64,000 bases of DNA from Neorhodopirellula lusitana (lineage in GTDB: Bacteria > Planctomycetota > Planctomycetia > Pirellulales > Pirellulaceae). Location: NCBI RefSeq assembly GCF_900182915.1, contig NZ_FXUG01000013.1, forward strand, positions 1-64,000, in the 5' to 3' direction. The position numbers and the translations under genes are program-made. Below are positions 25,761 through 34,610 of this stretch, in pieces (the stretch's first letter is position 1; every line of letters begins with the position of its first letter). A model generated the notes under the pieces. It was not told the DNA's origin. It saw nothing but the letters and a program-made list of their open reading frames with translations, and did no database searches.

Positions 25761-27014
25761 TTAGCGGATCAGGTACAACAGTGGGAACAGGTAGATCCAG
25801 ATCATGTCGACGATGTGCCAGTACAGGCCAACGTAATCAACAGGGCCGAAGTACTGCTTGTTGAAGTCTTGGCGAATGGCCCGAACCAACAACCAAACCA
25901 ACACGCCGATACCCGCCAGAATGTGGATCGCGTGAACGCCGGTCATGCAGTAGTAGATGCCAAAGAACACACCCGCTTGACGCTTGGTTTGCACATTTTG
26001 CTCGGCGCTATGGATTCCCATGTCGACCTCGGTATCCGCACCCACGATATGACCGGTGGCGAGCTCTGCTTGCGCGTGTTTGGCTTTCAGCAGTCCCTTG
26101 GCACCCGTATTGAGATCTTGAGCGGCCAACATTTCGACGGCGACGTCGTCACCGCCGGCGAGTTCTGATTCGGTCGCGGCATCCGCATGGGCTTCGTGAT
26201 CGTGTGTCTCACCCGCTGCGTGGGCGTCGTGACCGTGGTCACCGTCCACTTGGGCGACGGCATGCTCGCCATGTCCGGCACCGTGTTCAGCAGCGTTGCC
26301 GCTTTCCAGGAACATCCCAAGACCAACGCCCAGGAAGAAACTCAGGCAGACGACGAAGAGTGGCTTGGCACATTCGAACTGGAACTTCTTGTTACCGATG
26401 AATGCCATCACACCCCAGATCGCGACACCGATGGTGATCAACGCGAATGGAGCACACAAAAAGTAGAGGCTGTTATGTAGGAAGTAGGCAGTGCTTTCGG
26501 TGAAACCGTGCTGCTGCACCAACTGTTCCATTGTCGGGTGCGGGTTCGCTTCGTTGTAGAAGTAGCTGCCCGGTGGCAACAGACCCATGCCCCACTTGTG
26601 CGAATACTCGATTGATTTGACACCCAAGAACACCATCGCACACGACAACGTTGTCGCGATCAACGCGGCCAACTTCTTGTGTTCCTCGGTTTGAGCACAC
26701 CGAACGGCCCACGCCATTGTCAGCGAGCTGAATAGAAGGACACCCGTGTTGATTGCACCGAGTTTTGTATTCAAGAACTGGCTGCAACCTTCAAACACTT
26801 CGGGACGAAGCATACGGAAGATTGCGTACGCGCAGAACATCCCGCTGAAGAACAACACTTCGGTCACTAGGAAAATCCAGATTCCTAACTTCCCGCTGTC
26901 AAACTGTTGTTCGGGCGATTCGAAATGGTGTGCTAGCCATTCCGGGTGGTCGTGGTCATGGCCGTGCGAATCGTTTGTTTCAGATTCAGGAGCCAGGGAA
27001 TCAATGGTTGCCAT
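25761..27014 (-). CDS. coxC: Cytochrome c oxidase subunit III with His-rich insertion
   Basis: A 417-aa subunit III. The N-terminal part has FFSGMFCAYAIFRMLRPEVF and helices up to about residue 230. The C-terminal part carries the family's GVFFGIYYCMTGVHAIHILA and YVGLYWHIVDMIWIYLFPLL. Between them, about residues 234-345, is a hydrophilic insertion dense in His, Glu and Ala (HGAGHGEHAVAQVDGDHGHD, then AHAAGETHDHEAHAD). Such an insertion is not part of the normal fold, and ordinary subunit III is about 200-260 residues. Located between coxA and coxD. Confidence 0.92.
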   Translation of the reverse strand: MATIDSLAPESETNDSHGHDHDHPEWLAHHFESPEQQFDSGKLGIWIFLVTEVLFFSGMFCAYAIFRMLRPEVFEGCSQFLNTKLGAINTGVLLFSSLTMAWAVRCAQTEEHKKLAALIATTLSCAMVFLGVKSIEYSHKWGMGLLPPGSYFYNEANPHPTMEQLVQQHGFTESTAYFLHNSLYFLCAPFALITIGVAIWGVMAFIGNKKFQFECAKPLFVVCLSFFLGVGLGMFLESGNAAEHGAGHGEHAVAQVDGDHGHDAHAAGETHDHEAHADAATESELAGGDDVAVEMLAAQDLNTGAKGLLKAKHAQAELATGHIVGADTEVDMGIHSAEQNVQTKRQAGVFFGIYYCMTGVHAIHILAGIGVLVWLLVRAIRQDFNKQYFGPVDYVGLYWHIVDMIWIYLFPLLYLIR

Positions 27015-27082
27015 TATCGGGATGACTGCTGGGATTAGCTGAAGTGGAAGCCGGCCTCAAACTGAAACCGACGCAAGTTATA

Positions 27083-27147
27083 GCTGATCGTCCGTTGCGT
27101 GCACGAGACGATCAGCGAGACATTTCGCCGCAGGATTCGCATCCTGC
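27083..27147. other. Two hairpins in the coxA-coxC spacer
   Basis: In transcription order, GCAGGAT-TCGC-ATCCTGC (27130-27147, perfect 7-bp stem with a TCGC tetraloop) begins 10 bp after the coxA stop. Then comes a perfect 10-bp stem, GCTGATCGTC (27083-27092) with GACGATCAGC (27107-27116), around a 14-nt loop. No T-run follows either one. Confidence 0.65.
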
Positions 27148-27157
27148 CGCTATGAAA

Positions 27158-28900
27158 CTAGTGTTGTCCGCCAGCGTGAGCCGGCACTTCTTTGGGTTGA
27201 TCTTCCGGAGCCAAAGTTCGTTCGGGCTCCGTCGATACGTAGCGTTCACCTTCGGCATCCCACTCGATGTTGTGGAAGTCGTACGGGTCGCCGACGACCG
27301 GTGGTCGCTCGAAGTTGTAATACGGTGGTGGGCTGGTGCAGTGCCATTCCAGTGTTGCTCCGCCCCAAGGGTTGGCTGGAGCACGCTTGCCTTTGAACAG
27401 TGACAGCATCAGGGTGACCAAAGCGTAAAGCAATCCAGTTCCCAGAAGCAAAGCCCCGTAGGTGCTCATCTGGTGCAAGAATGCGAACTCAGGATCGTAG
27501 GTTGCGTAACGGCGAGGCATCCCGCGGCTTCCCAAAACGAATTGAGGAAGGAAGGTCAGGTTGAAGCCGAGGAAGACCAACAAGGAAGCGATCCGGCCGT
27601 GGGTCTCGTTGTAAAGCTTGCCGACCATCTTGGGCCACCAGTGGAAAATCCCGCCCAAGAAGGCGATCAGAGTTCCCCCGACCATCACATAGTGGAAGTG
27701 GGCCACGATGAAGTACGTGTCGTGCAAGTGAAGGTCCGTTGCCAGTGTTCCCAAGAACAAGCCGGTCAAACCACCAATCGTGAACAGGAAGATGAACGAG
27801 ATCGCATAGCACATCGGAGTCGTCAAGCTGATCGAGCCCTTGTACATCGTCGCCAGCCAGTTGAACACCTTAATGGCCGACGGCACCGAAACGGTGAATG
27901 TCAACGCACTGAAGATGATCGTGGTCAGCGAGCTCATGCCCGAGGTGAACATGTGGTGTCCCCAGACCAAGAAACCCAGCAACGCAATGGCGATCGACGA
28001 GTAAGCGATGAAGCGGTATCCGAAGATATGCTTGTGGCTGTGGACGCTGATCAATTCGCTGATCACACCGAAAGCCGGCAAGATCATGATGTACACGGCG
28101 GGGTGGCTATAGAACCAAAAGAAGTGTTGGTAAGTGACCGGGTCACCGTTGTATTCAGGATCAAAGATCCCGATGTGCATGGTTCGTTCGGCAATCAGCA
28201 ACAGCAGTGTGATCCCAAGTACCGGCGTAGCCAAAACTTGGATGATGCTGGTTGCGTAAGTCGCCCACAAGAACAGTGGCATCTTGAACCAGGTCATTCC
28301 TGGTGGACGCATGGTATTGATCGTCACGATGAAGTTCAGACCGGTGAAGATCGAGCTGAAACCCAGGATGAACGCACCCAGGGTCGCCAAGATCACTGAC
28401 GTGTCGGTTGTCGTTGAATACGGAGTGTAGAACGTCCAGCCCGTATCGAGGCCGCTGCTAAACAGTGCAGAAACGAAGAAGATCGCACCGAAAACCCACA
28501 GATAGAAGCTACTGAGGTTCAGTCTCGGGAAAGCAACATCCTTGGCACCCAACATCACCGGGACCAGGAAGTTTCCTTGAGCCGCCGGGATACTCGGGAT
28601 GATGAACAGGAACACCATGATGGCCCCGTGCAGCGTGAACACCTGGTTATAGATGTTGTTCGCTTCCGCACCGGTGAACATCCAGCCTTCGGGATCGAGC
28701 AAGTGCAGTCGAATCCCCAGGGCCAACAGGCCGCCGACGATGAACGCGCCGACAACGCCGACCAAGTACATCAGTCCGATGCGTTTGTGGTCCAGCGTGA
28801 ACACCCAACTCAGGATGCCCGACGAGTTTGTAAGGTAGTTTTCGCGATCGGTGGGGTAGCCGGGATCACGGCTGGTCGAGGGCACGCTGGTCGTGGCCAT
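27158..28900 (-). CDS. coxA: Cytochrome c oxidase subunit I, A2 type
   Basis: A 580-aa catalytic subunit carrying haem a, haem a3 and CuB, and pumping protons. Twelve or so helices. In helix VI the sequence is [18 protein letters not shown]. The usual HPEVY glutamate is replaced and the YSHP motif takes its place, the mark of A2-type oxidases such as that of Rhodothermus marinus. Later motifs include [20 protein letters not shown], the CuB histidine pair, and [10 protein letters not shown]. Between coxB and coxC in an order typical of caa3 operons. Confidence 0.96.
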   Translation of the reverse strand: MATTSVPSTSRDPGYPTDRENYLTNSSGILSWVFTLDHKRIGLMYLVGVVGAFIVGGLLALGIRLHLLDPEGWMFTGAEANNIYNQVFTLHGAIMVFLFIIPSIPAAQGNFLVPVMLGAKDVAFPRLNLSSFYLWVFGAIFFVSALFSSGLDTGWTFYTPYSTTTDTSVILATLGAFILGFSSIFTGLNFIVTINTMRPPGMTWFKMPLFLWATYATSIIQVLATPVLGITLLLLIAERTMHIGIFDPEYNGDPVTYQHFFWFYSHPAVYIMILPAFGVISELISVHSHKHIFGYRFIAYSSIAIALLGFLVWGHHMFTSGMSSLTTIIFSALTFTVSVPSAIKVFNWLATMYKGSISLTTPMCYAISFIFLFTIGGLTGLFLGTLATDLHLHDTYFIVAHFHYVMVGGTLIAFLGGIFHWWPKMVGKLYNETHGRIASLLVFLGFNLTFLPQFVLGSRGMPRRYATYDPEFAFLHQMSTYGALLLGTGLLYALVTLMLSLFKGKRAPANPWGGATLEWHCTSPPPYYNFERPPVVGDPYDFHNIEWDAEGERYVSTEPERTLAPEDQPKEVPAHAGGQH

Positions 28901-29018
28901 GATATTGCCTCTTATTGAAACGATCTGTCTTCGATGGGGTGTATAGAGATGGTGAGCAACTTCGACGAAGTCCGCACCATCCAGGCAACCGTGGCTTCAG
29001 CCTGGCTGCCGATGGTTG

Positions 29019-29043
29019 GGCACCCCGCGTGTCGCCGGGTGCC
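29019..29043. other. Hairpin in the coxB-coxA spacer
   Basis: GGCACCC (29019-29025) pairs perfectly with GGGTGCC (29037-29043). Just beside it CCAGGC...GCCTGG (28981-29005) forms a second 6-bp dyad within a GC-rich block. The block is 13 bp past the coxB stop. Confidence 0.5.
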
Positions 29044-29056
29044 GCTATTTGCAATG

Positions 29057-30157
29057 TTACTTTTTGGTGTTGAGCTCTTTGAGGTACTCGATGATCGACG
29101 CAATGTCATCGTCACTGAGTTGTCCCTTGTAGCTAGGCATCACGGGTTGGTATCCGGCGACCACCTTCGCTTTGGGAGCGATCACCGATTCGCGAATGTA
29201 GTTGTCATCGACAACGACTTCTCCGCCCGAGGCTAAACCGTGGGTGGTGCCGTAGAGGTCTTTGAACGATGGGCCAACCAGCTTGCTGCCGTCGTTCGAG
29301 TGACAGCCCGCACATCCACGTCGATTGTACAGCAAAGCTCCCCATTCTGGCATCGAAACTTCGCCGCGGGTGCTGTTGGCTTTGATCCAGGCATCAAGTT
29401 CTTCTTGAGTTTCGTGGACGACCACCGCTGTTTGCATTTCGGAGTGGTTGGTGCCGCAGTACTCAGCACAGTACAGGTCGAAGAATCGGTAGCCTTCAGG
29501 GGTGAATTGGTGTGCGTCATAGTCCCAAGGCACACCTTTGTTCTGTTCGGTTGCTTTCGCCAAAACGTCGTCTTCGACCTTTTCGCTTGCCACGGTGGGT
29601 TGGAACCACATGTAGTTGTAGCGGCCTGGGACGATGTCCTTCTTGGCTCGGAACGCAGGGACGTACAGGCTGTGGATAACGTCCGTGCTTCGCATGGAAA
29701 GCTTGGTCGGCTCATCTTTGACGATGTGCAGTTCGGGGTGGAATGTTCCCCCGCCGTAGTCCATCGTCCAGCCCCATTTAAAGGCTTGGACCCCCACGTC
29801 GTATGCACCTTCAGGTGGCGTTCGCATGTCCAGATAGGAGATCGAGCCTTGAACGAACATCCAGACCAATAGAATTGAAGGCCCAACCGACCAGGTCAAT
29901 TCCAACGCTGTGTGGTGGGAAAGCTGGCTTTCAGCCTTGGTTCCCTTGGCTTTGGTGTATTTGAAAAGCGTCCATACCATGAATGCCATCATGGGAATGA
30001 AGAAGATCAGACACACATACAGGATCATGTCGTAGACCCAGTCCACTTCCGAAGCGAAAGAGGAGGCCTGTTTCGGGAACCAGAAGCTGTCTTGAACGTC
30101 GGCGAGAATTCCCAAGTTCGGCATTCCAACGGGTAGATGGTGAGTCAGATCGTGCAT
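29057..30157 (-). CDS. coxB: Cytochrome c oxidase subunit II fused to cytochrome c (caa3)
   Basis: A protein of about 366 aa that receives electrons at the CuA centre. Two N-terminal helices are followed by the cupredoxin domain: the first CuA histidine is in DVIHSLYVPAF, and the remaining ligands are in DLYCAEYCGTNHSEM. A C-terminal c-type cytochrome domain starts near residue 280 with RRGCAGCHSNDGS, and has a candidate axial methionine in QPVMPSYKGQLSD. The fusion defines a caa3 oxidase. ATG 30157 (MHDLTHHL) is preferred; ATG 30181 adds eight residues. Confidence 0.95.
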   Translation of the reverse strand: MHDLTHHLPVGMPNLGILADVQDSFWFPKQASSFASEVDWVYDMILYVCLIFFIPMMAFMVWTLFKYTKAKGTKAESQLSHHTALELTWSVGPSILLVWMFVQGSISYLDMRTPPEGAYDVGVQAFKWGWTMDYGGGTFHPELHIVKDEPTKLSMRSTDVIHSLYVPAFRAKKDIVPGRYNYMWFQPTVASEKVEDDVLAKATEQNKGVPWDYDAHQFTPEGYRFFDLYCAEYCGTNHSEMQTAVVVHETQEELDAWIKANSTRGEVSMPEWGALLYNRRGCAGCHSNDGSKLVGPSFKDLYGTTHGLASGGEVVVDDNYIRESVIAPKAKVVAGYQPVMPSYKGQLSDDDIASIIEYLKELNTKK

Positions 30158-30188
30158 CAGATTTTCAGTGGCCGCGGTCATGGTCGGT

Positions 30189-30203
30189 CAACCGATTCGG
30201 TTG
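30189..30203. other. Short hairpin upstream of coxB
   Basis: CAACCG-ATT-CGGTTG, a perfect 6-bp stem with a 3-nt loop, lies in the sco-coxB spacer 8 bp before the upstream coxB start at 30181 and 32 bp before the preferred one. Confidence 0.35.
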
Positions 30204-30264
30204 TCAAAGTTAAATGATTGGTGTTTTGTCGTCGCGTTCGCCAAGAACACGATTGATATTCAAT

Positions 30265-31194
30265 TCAGGAAGTCTCGGCGACTTCCACCTTGTGAAGGGG
30301 GGCCGATTCAACGGCACCTTTCTTTCCTAGCCAGTACGGAAGCAGGACTAGGAACATGGCGATCATCGTGACCGCACCACCCAAACGCATGATCTTCCAA
30401 GCCTGCGGCACGTAGCTCCCCTCGGCAGGGTCATAGCTGTAGCACCACAACACAAATTGGTCGACGATCCCACCCACTTTTCCTTGGCCCGCTTCGACCA
30501 AGGCCAACTTCATCTGATCGGGTGGGAATGCCACACCGAGCGAGTAACGAGTGATCACGCCGTCGGGCGAGACAAAAGCCAGCATTGCTGGGTGAGCGTA
30601 CTCTTTGGTGGTGGGGTTGTACTTGTATGAAAAGCCAACTTCTTCGGCGAGCTTCTTGACGACTTCGGCATTGGTACGAGTGAACGACCATCCCGACTTC
30701 GCATTAGGATGCGACGGAACTTGTTCGATGTATTTCGCCTGAGTGTCCTGCAAACGCTGATCGGTCTCGGTGGGATCGATGCTAACGCTTAACAGCTGAA
30801 AGTCGTCGCCAATCTTCAGTTCGCCCTTTTCAAGCGATTGAGCCAGTTGGTTCAGCTGAACGTTGCACAGCATGGGGCAGTTGCTGTAATTGAGCGTCAA
30901 AATCAGCGGGCGTTTCCCGTCGAGGTAATCACCCAGTCGTACTTTTTGTCCCAGGGAATTGATCAGTGGCAAATCGGTGGTGAGTTGGGCACCGAGTTTC
31001 TGTTCGACGGTAACGTCGCGAACTTGCCTCGGGACGCGATCATTCAGGACGATATCCGCGCCCTGTTGCATCGCACCCGTGTTGGGCTGAGCCGACGCCG
31101 CCGATTGCCAACAGCCCGCTAGCGTCATCGCAGCCAGCAACACCAAGTGGTGGCTTGTGGCGTAAAAGCGATGATGGAAGCAGGCGAGGGTCAT
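30265..31194 (-). CDS. SCO1/SenC-type copper chaperone
   Basis: A 309-aa thioredoxin-fold protein that delivers copper to the CuA site of oxidase subunit II. An N-terminal signal or anchor (LVLLAAMTLAGC) precedes the domain. The copper-binding CxxxC is in NYSNCPMLCNVQ, and the partner histidine is probably in EYAHPAMLAFVSPDG. A C-terminal helix (GAVTMIAMFLVLLPYWLGKK) anchors it, an arrangement also seen in other complex III/caa3 clusters. It lies 4 bp after the 104-aa gene and just before coxB, fitting CuA assembly. Confidence 0.92.
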   Translation of the reverse strand: MTLACFHHRFYATSHHLVLLAAMTLAGCWQSAASAQPNTGAMQQGADIVLNDRVPRQVRDVTVEQKLGAQLTTDLPLINSLGQKVRLGDYLDGKRPLILTLNYSNCPMLCNVQLNQLAQSLEKGELKIGDDFQLLSVSIDPTETDQRLQDTQAKYIEQVPSHPNAKSGWSFTRTNAEVVKKLAEEVGFSYKYNPTTKEYAHPAMLAFVSPDGVITRYSLGVAFPPDQMKLALVEAGQGKVGGIVDQFVLWCYSYDPAEGSYVPQAWKIMRLGGAVTMIAMFLVLLPYWLGKKGAVESAPLHKVEVAETS

Positions 31195-31198
31195 TGGA

Positions 31199-31513
31199 TT
31201 AGGCTTGGTCGTTAGTGGTGCTGTGTGCGTTCTTGGAAGCTTCGGCGGCCATCTTCTTCATGACTTCCGTGACCGGAACGGTGATGTTGCCGGTGTCGGC
31301 GTCGACTCCGAACGATGAAATCTCCTCAGCCTGTTCGGCCAAAATCAGATTTTGCCGAGAGTAGGATGCCGATTCCACTTTTTGGGAATCAACGAATCCT
31401 GCCATCGCGAAGTACAGGACCTGAACGGCCAGGATCGTCACAGCGGTTCCCACGATGGAAACCACACTGATCACCGCAATTTTCGTCCCGTTTAGGTCGT
31501 CGTAGGCAGCCAT
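31199..31513 (-). CDS. Small single-helix membrane protein of the act-cox cluster
   Basis: A 104-aa protein with one hydrophobic helix (about residues 13-37, VISVVSIVGTAVTILAVQVL) and a polar C-terminus (ISSFGVDADTGNITVPVTEV) ending in a charged tail. I do not recognise a named family. It sits between actF (44 bp) and sco (4 bp) on the same strand, so it is almost certainly co-expressed with the alternative complex III and the caa3 oxidase. It is a candidate accessory subunit or assembly factor, comparable in position to the extra small subunits reported in purified alternative complex III preparations. Confidence 0.8.
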   Translation of the reverse strand: MAAYDDLNGTKIAVISVVSIVGTAVTILAVQVLYFAMAGFVDSQKVESASYSRQNLILAEQAEEISSFGVDADTGNITVPVTEVMKKMAAEASKNAHSTTNDQA

Positions 31514-31557
31514 GTTTGCGTCGTTCTTGGAGTTGTATATGTAGGATAAACGAGGTT

Positions 31558-32811
31558 CTAGAAGTTCTCGAATGCCAGGGATTCACCCAGGCGAGGGTCT
31601 CGAACCGGAATGAGTTTGGAGCCGCTGGCGAGAATCAAAACGAGTCCCAACATCAAAGCGATCATGCCCACAGCACATAGTAGCGCGGAAGCTAGGCCTA
31701 CCATCGCACCGAAACCTTCCACGCCTGCCTCGGGCATGATGGCCCAGTACAGGTCAACGAAGTGCAGTACCAAAATGTAGGCACTCCAGAAAGCGACGGC
31801 CCAAGGGCGTCGGCGAACGTGGCGGCTCATGATTCCAGCGAATGGGACACCCCAGTGAAGGACCATCAGGCCGATCGAAATTGGGCCCCAAGCTTCGGAG
31901 AAACCTGGGTAGCGGGTTGCGTACCAGTGAGTTTCCTCAGGAATATTGCCGTACCAGATCAGCATGTATTGGCTGAACGAGATGTATCCCCAAAAGCAAA
32001 TGAACCCGAAGATCAGTTTGCCAAGGTCGTGGTAATGCTCGACGGTCACCTCGTCACGCATCGCACCTTGCTTTTGTAGCACGAAGCTAAGCAGGGCGAC
32101 GGCACAGTGGGCTGACAGAATACTGCCGGTGAAAATGTAGACCCCGAACATGGTCGAGAACCACATTGGTGCCAGGCTCATCACCCAGTCAAAAGCGGCG
32201 AACGAGGTGCAGAAAGCAAACAGGATCACGCAAGGACCGCTGCGAGCTTGCATCCGTTCGGTCAGTGTGATCTCGCCAGTTTGGTCCTGTTGTTGACTCT
32301 TGGAGAAGTACCACCAAGCGGTCGTACACCAAACGGACAAGTAGATGACGGCTCGGATCGCAAACCAGTCCGCGTTCAACCAACGTAGCTTTTCAGCCCA
32401 GACGACTGCGGGCACACCGTGTTCGGCTTGGTAGCCTGGATCGCTCCAGGAATAAAGCGAGCCCGAGTAGGCGGCGTAGCCGATTGGCAGAAACAGGACC
32501 GCCAATGGGATCACCATCATCATCATCAATTCCGCGATGCGGCGAACCACAACGCTCCATCCCGCACGGGATAGGTGCTGGATCAGGACGAAGAACAGTG
32601 ACCCGAGAGCGATCGTCAACGCGTACATGTAAGCGGTCAAGTACGCCGACATGCCAAAGCGTCCGCCGAGCGACGTCGTTCCCAAGAACGCACCACCCAC
32701 CAACGCGATCAGCCCACCGATGCATAGCGGATAGGACAGGCCCGATAGCAGCGACGGCAGAACGAACGCCGGGTCATCTGCGGGTTTCTGGGGGACGGCT
32801 TGGTGTGACAT
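31558..32811 (-). CDS. actF: Alternative complex III membrane subunit ActF
   Basis: A 417-aa polytopic protein with about ten transmembrane helices, homologous in plan to ActC but shorter. It is one of the two quinol-interacting membrane subunits of the alternative complex III, which oxidises quinol and passes electrons to the oxidase. Recognisable stretches are SGLSYPLCIGGLIALVGGAF, FWGYISFSQYMLIWYGNIPE and VLHWGVPFAGIMSRHVRR. It follows actDE across a 91-bp gap with an 8-bp hairpin. Confidence 0.9.
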   Translation of the reverse strand: MSHQAVPQKPADDPAFVLPSLLSGLSYPLCIGGLIALVGGAFLGTTSLGGRFGMSAYLTAYMYALTIALGSLFFVLIQHLSRAGWSVVVRRIAELMMMMVIPLAVLFLPIGYAAYSGSLYSWSDPGYQAEHGVPAVVWAEKLRWLNADWFAIRAVIYLSVWCTTAWWYFSKSQQQDQTGEITLTERMQARSGPCVILFAFCTSFAAFDWVMSLAPMWFSTMFGVYIFTGSILSAHCAVALLSFVLQKQGAMRDEVTVEHYHDLGKLIFGFICFWGYISFSQYMLIWYGNIPEETHWYATRYPGFSEAWGPISIGLMVLHWGVPFAGIMSRHVRRRPWAVAFWSAYILVLHFVDLYWAIMPEAGVEGFGAMVGLASALLCAVGMIALMLGLVLILASGSKLIPVRDPRLGESLAFENF

Positions 32812-32848
32812 GTCAGGAAGTGAACAGTGGGAAGTGAGATAGTTGAAA

Positions 32849-32874
32849 TCGAGAAGGAATGATTGGCTTCTCGA
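32849..32874. other. Hairpin in the actDE-actF spacer
   Basis: TCGAGAAG (32849-32856) pairs perfectly with CTTCTCGA (32867-32874) around a 10-nt loop. It lies 28 bp past the actDE stop and 37 bp before the actF start. Confidence 0.55.
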
Positions 32875-32902
32875 TGTCGAAATTCAAAATGTCGAGGGCG
32901 AT

Positions 32903-34540
32903 TTACGACGAAGCTTTTTCTGCGTCAGCAGCTTCCGCTTCGGCGATCTTCTTCAATTTAGCTTTCACGTCAATTTGTTGCTTCTTCAGCTTTTCACGCT
33001 GCGATGCAGGCACGTCTTCGAGCGAACCATTGCGACTCGCTTGCAGTGCTCGCACATAGGCGACAACCGCCCAGCGATCTTTGGCTTGGATTTGGCTGGC
33101 GTAGCCAGGCATCTTGCGAATACCGTTGGTGATCGTGCTGAATAGCTTTCCATCCGGATAAGCGTCTTCGAACAGAGTGCTTTCGTGCAGGTTGGATGGT
33201 GGCGTCCAGGTCGTCGCCAAGATTTGCTGAGCACGACGATTGACGAGACCGTTCCCGGTGCCGTTCATGCCGTGGCAAACCGAGCAGTAGATGCCGAATT
33301 GTTGTTGACCGCGTTCCAGAACAGCGGAGGTCAACTCCAATGGGTTTTCACTGAGCCAAGGAGTCTTGTCGGTCGCTGGCTCGGTCGGCTCGGCTGTTGC
33401 CGATTCCAGCTTTTCGGGAGCAGCAGTTTCTGCCTTTGGCTTGGCTTCTTGCTTCGGCTCTTCTTTCTTGCTTTGTTCGTCTTTCGCCTCTGGCTCAGCA
33501 GCTTCAGCTTCCTCGCCATCGACCTCCTCGACTGCAGGCTTTTCGTCCGCTGTTTCTTCAGTCGCAGTCTCTTCAGTCGCTGGCTTTTCTTCAGCTGCGG
33601 CAGGTTCGTCACTGCCGGTTGGCTGGTCCGACTGCATCATTGCGACCAAGCGTTCAGCTCGTGGGGCATCGATACTTGCCAGCTTTTCCATGTCGATTCC
33701 CGTATGGAAATCCAGGTCCCAGTCCAGTGCTCCGCGGGCAACGGTGCCGGGAACGTCAGAGCGGTTGGCGCGTCCATCGGCGAACAGTGTCGAGATGACC
33801 TGTGCGTCCTTGGCTGGCGAGAAGTCCATGTCGGGGAAGATGTGGAAGCGAGGCGAGCTGCTTTTGGTCACTCGCATGCGACCGACAATCAGGGCTGGGA
33901 TCATCGACAATGCGATGACAGTCGCCAGGGCAATCAACAGTCCCTTCGGAATCACTTTCGATGAGTTGTCTTCAACAACCGGTTCGATGAATTCGCCACC
34001 CAGGTCGGCGAGCAAGTTCTTGGCACCGGCTTCATCAAAGCGGCTGTCCTTGGCGTCCAAGAACAGGAAGAACGTGTCGTCGGTCGCCCGGTCGAATCGT
34101 GGGCTGGTGAACATCGGGTTGCTGAATCGTGGCAATCCGTTGAGTGCCCACATTCCGAAGAACGTGCCGAACGATGCCAGCAAGATGGTCAGTTCGAACG
34201 TGACCGGAATGAACGCTGGCAACGAGATGAACGGTTTGCCCGAGATGATGTATGGGTAGTCGATGCCGTTCATCCAGATTTGCATCGTCAACGCGATGCA
34301 AGTTCCGGTCAGACCCGCAGCCAATGCAATCCAAGGCAGAACAGTGGGCTTGATGCCCAATGCCGAATCGATCCCGTGGACTGGGAAAGGCGTGAACGCA
34401 TCCGCCTTGGTGTAGCCCGCATCGCGAACACGTCGACAGGCTGCCAGCAGCGAATCAACGTCCGTGAACTCGGCCACGACACCATGAACGGCCTTGCCGT
34501 CGGCGATGGTTTCAGGAGCGGGGGAAGGTTTATCTGTCAT
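32903..34540 (-). CDS. actDE: Fused ActD-ActE: DUF3341 membrane domain plus monohaem cytochrome c
   Basis: A 545-aa fusion of two alternative complex III subunits. Residues ~10-185 are ActD (DUF3341), with VHGVVAEFTDVDSLLAACRR and two helices (VLPWIALAAGLTGTCIAL; VTFELTILLASFGTFFG). A third helix (GLLIALATVIALSMIPALIV) starts the ActE part. A ~100-residue Glu/Ala/Lys/Pro linker (about 300-400) leads to a c-type cytochrome with a single haem site, IYCSVCHGMNG, and a likely methionine ligand in IRKMPGYASQI. The two are separate genes in the well-studied clusters. ATG 34540 (MTDKPS) is preferred to a TTG at 34558. Confidence 0.92.
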   Translation of the reverse strand: MTDKPSPAPETIADGKAVHGVVAEFTDVDSLLAACRRVRDAGYTKADAFTPFPVHGIDSALGIKPTVLPWIALAAGLTGTCIALTMQIWMNGIDYPYIISGKPFISLPAFIPVTFELTILLASFGTFFGMWALNGLPRFSNPMFTSPRFDRATDDTFFLFLDAKDSRFDEAGAKNLLADLGGEFIEPVVEDNSSKVIPKGLLIALATVIALSMIPALIVGRMRVTKSSSPRFHIFPDMDFSPAKDAQVISTLFADGRANRSDVPGTVARGALDWDLDFHTGIDMEKLASIDAPRAERLVAMMQSDQPTGSDEPAAAEEKPATEETATEETADEKPAVEEVDGEEAEAAEPEAKDEQSKKEEPKQEAKPKAETAAPEKLESATAEPTEPATDKTPWLSENPLELTSAVLERGQQQFGIYCSVCHGMNGTGNGLVNRRAQQILATTWTPPSNLHESTLFEDAYPDGKLFSTITNGIRKMPGYASQIQAKDRWAVVAYVRALQASRNGSLEDVPASQREKLKKQQIDVKAKLKKIAEAEAADAEKASS

Positions 34541-34585
34541 CAGACGATTTCTTGTCAATAAAGTTCAATTACCACAAACTAAAAG

Positions 34586-34610
34586 CTAACTGTTATTGGC
34601 CAACAGTTAG
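34586..34610. other. 9-bp hairpin overlapping the actC stop
   Basis: CTAACTGTT (34586-34594) pairs perfectly with AACAGTTAG (34602-34610) around a 7-nt loop. One arm contains the actC stop codon (34607-34609), so termination and this fold would interact. Confidence 0.6.
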
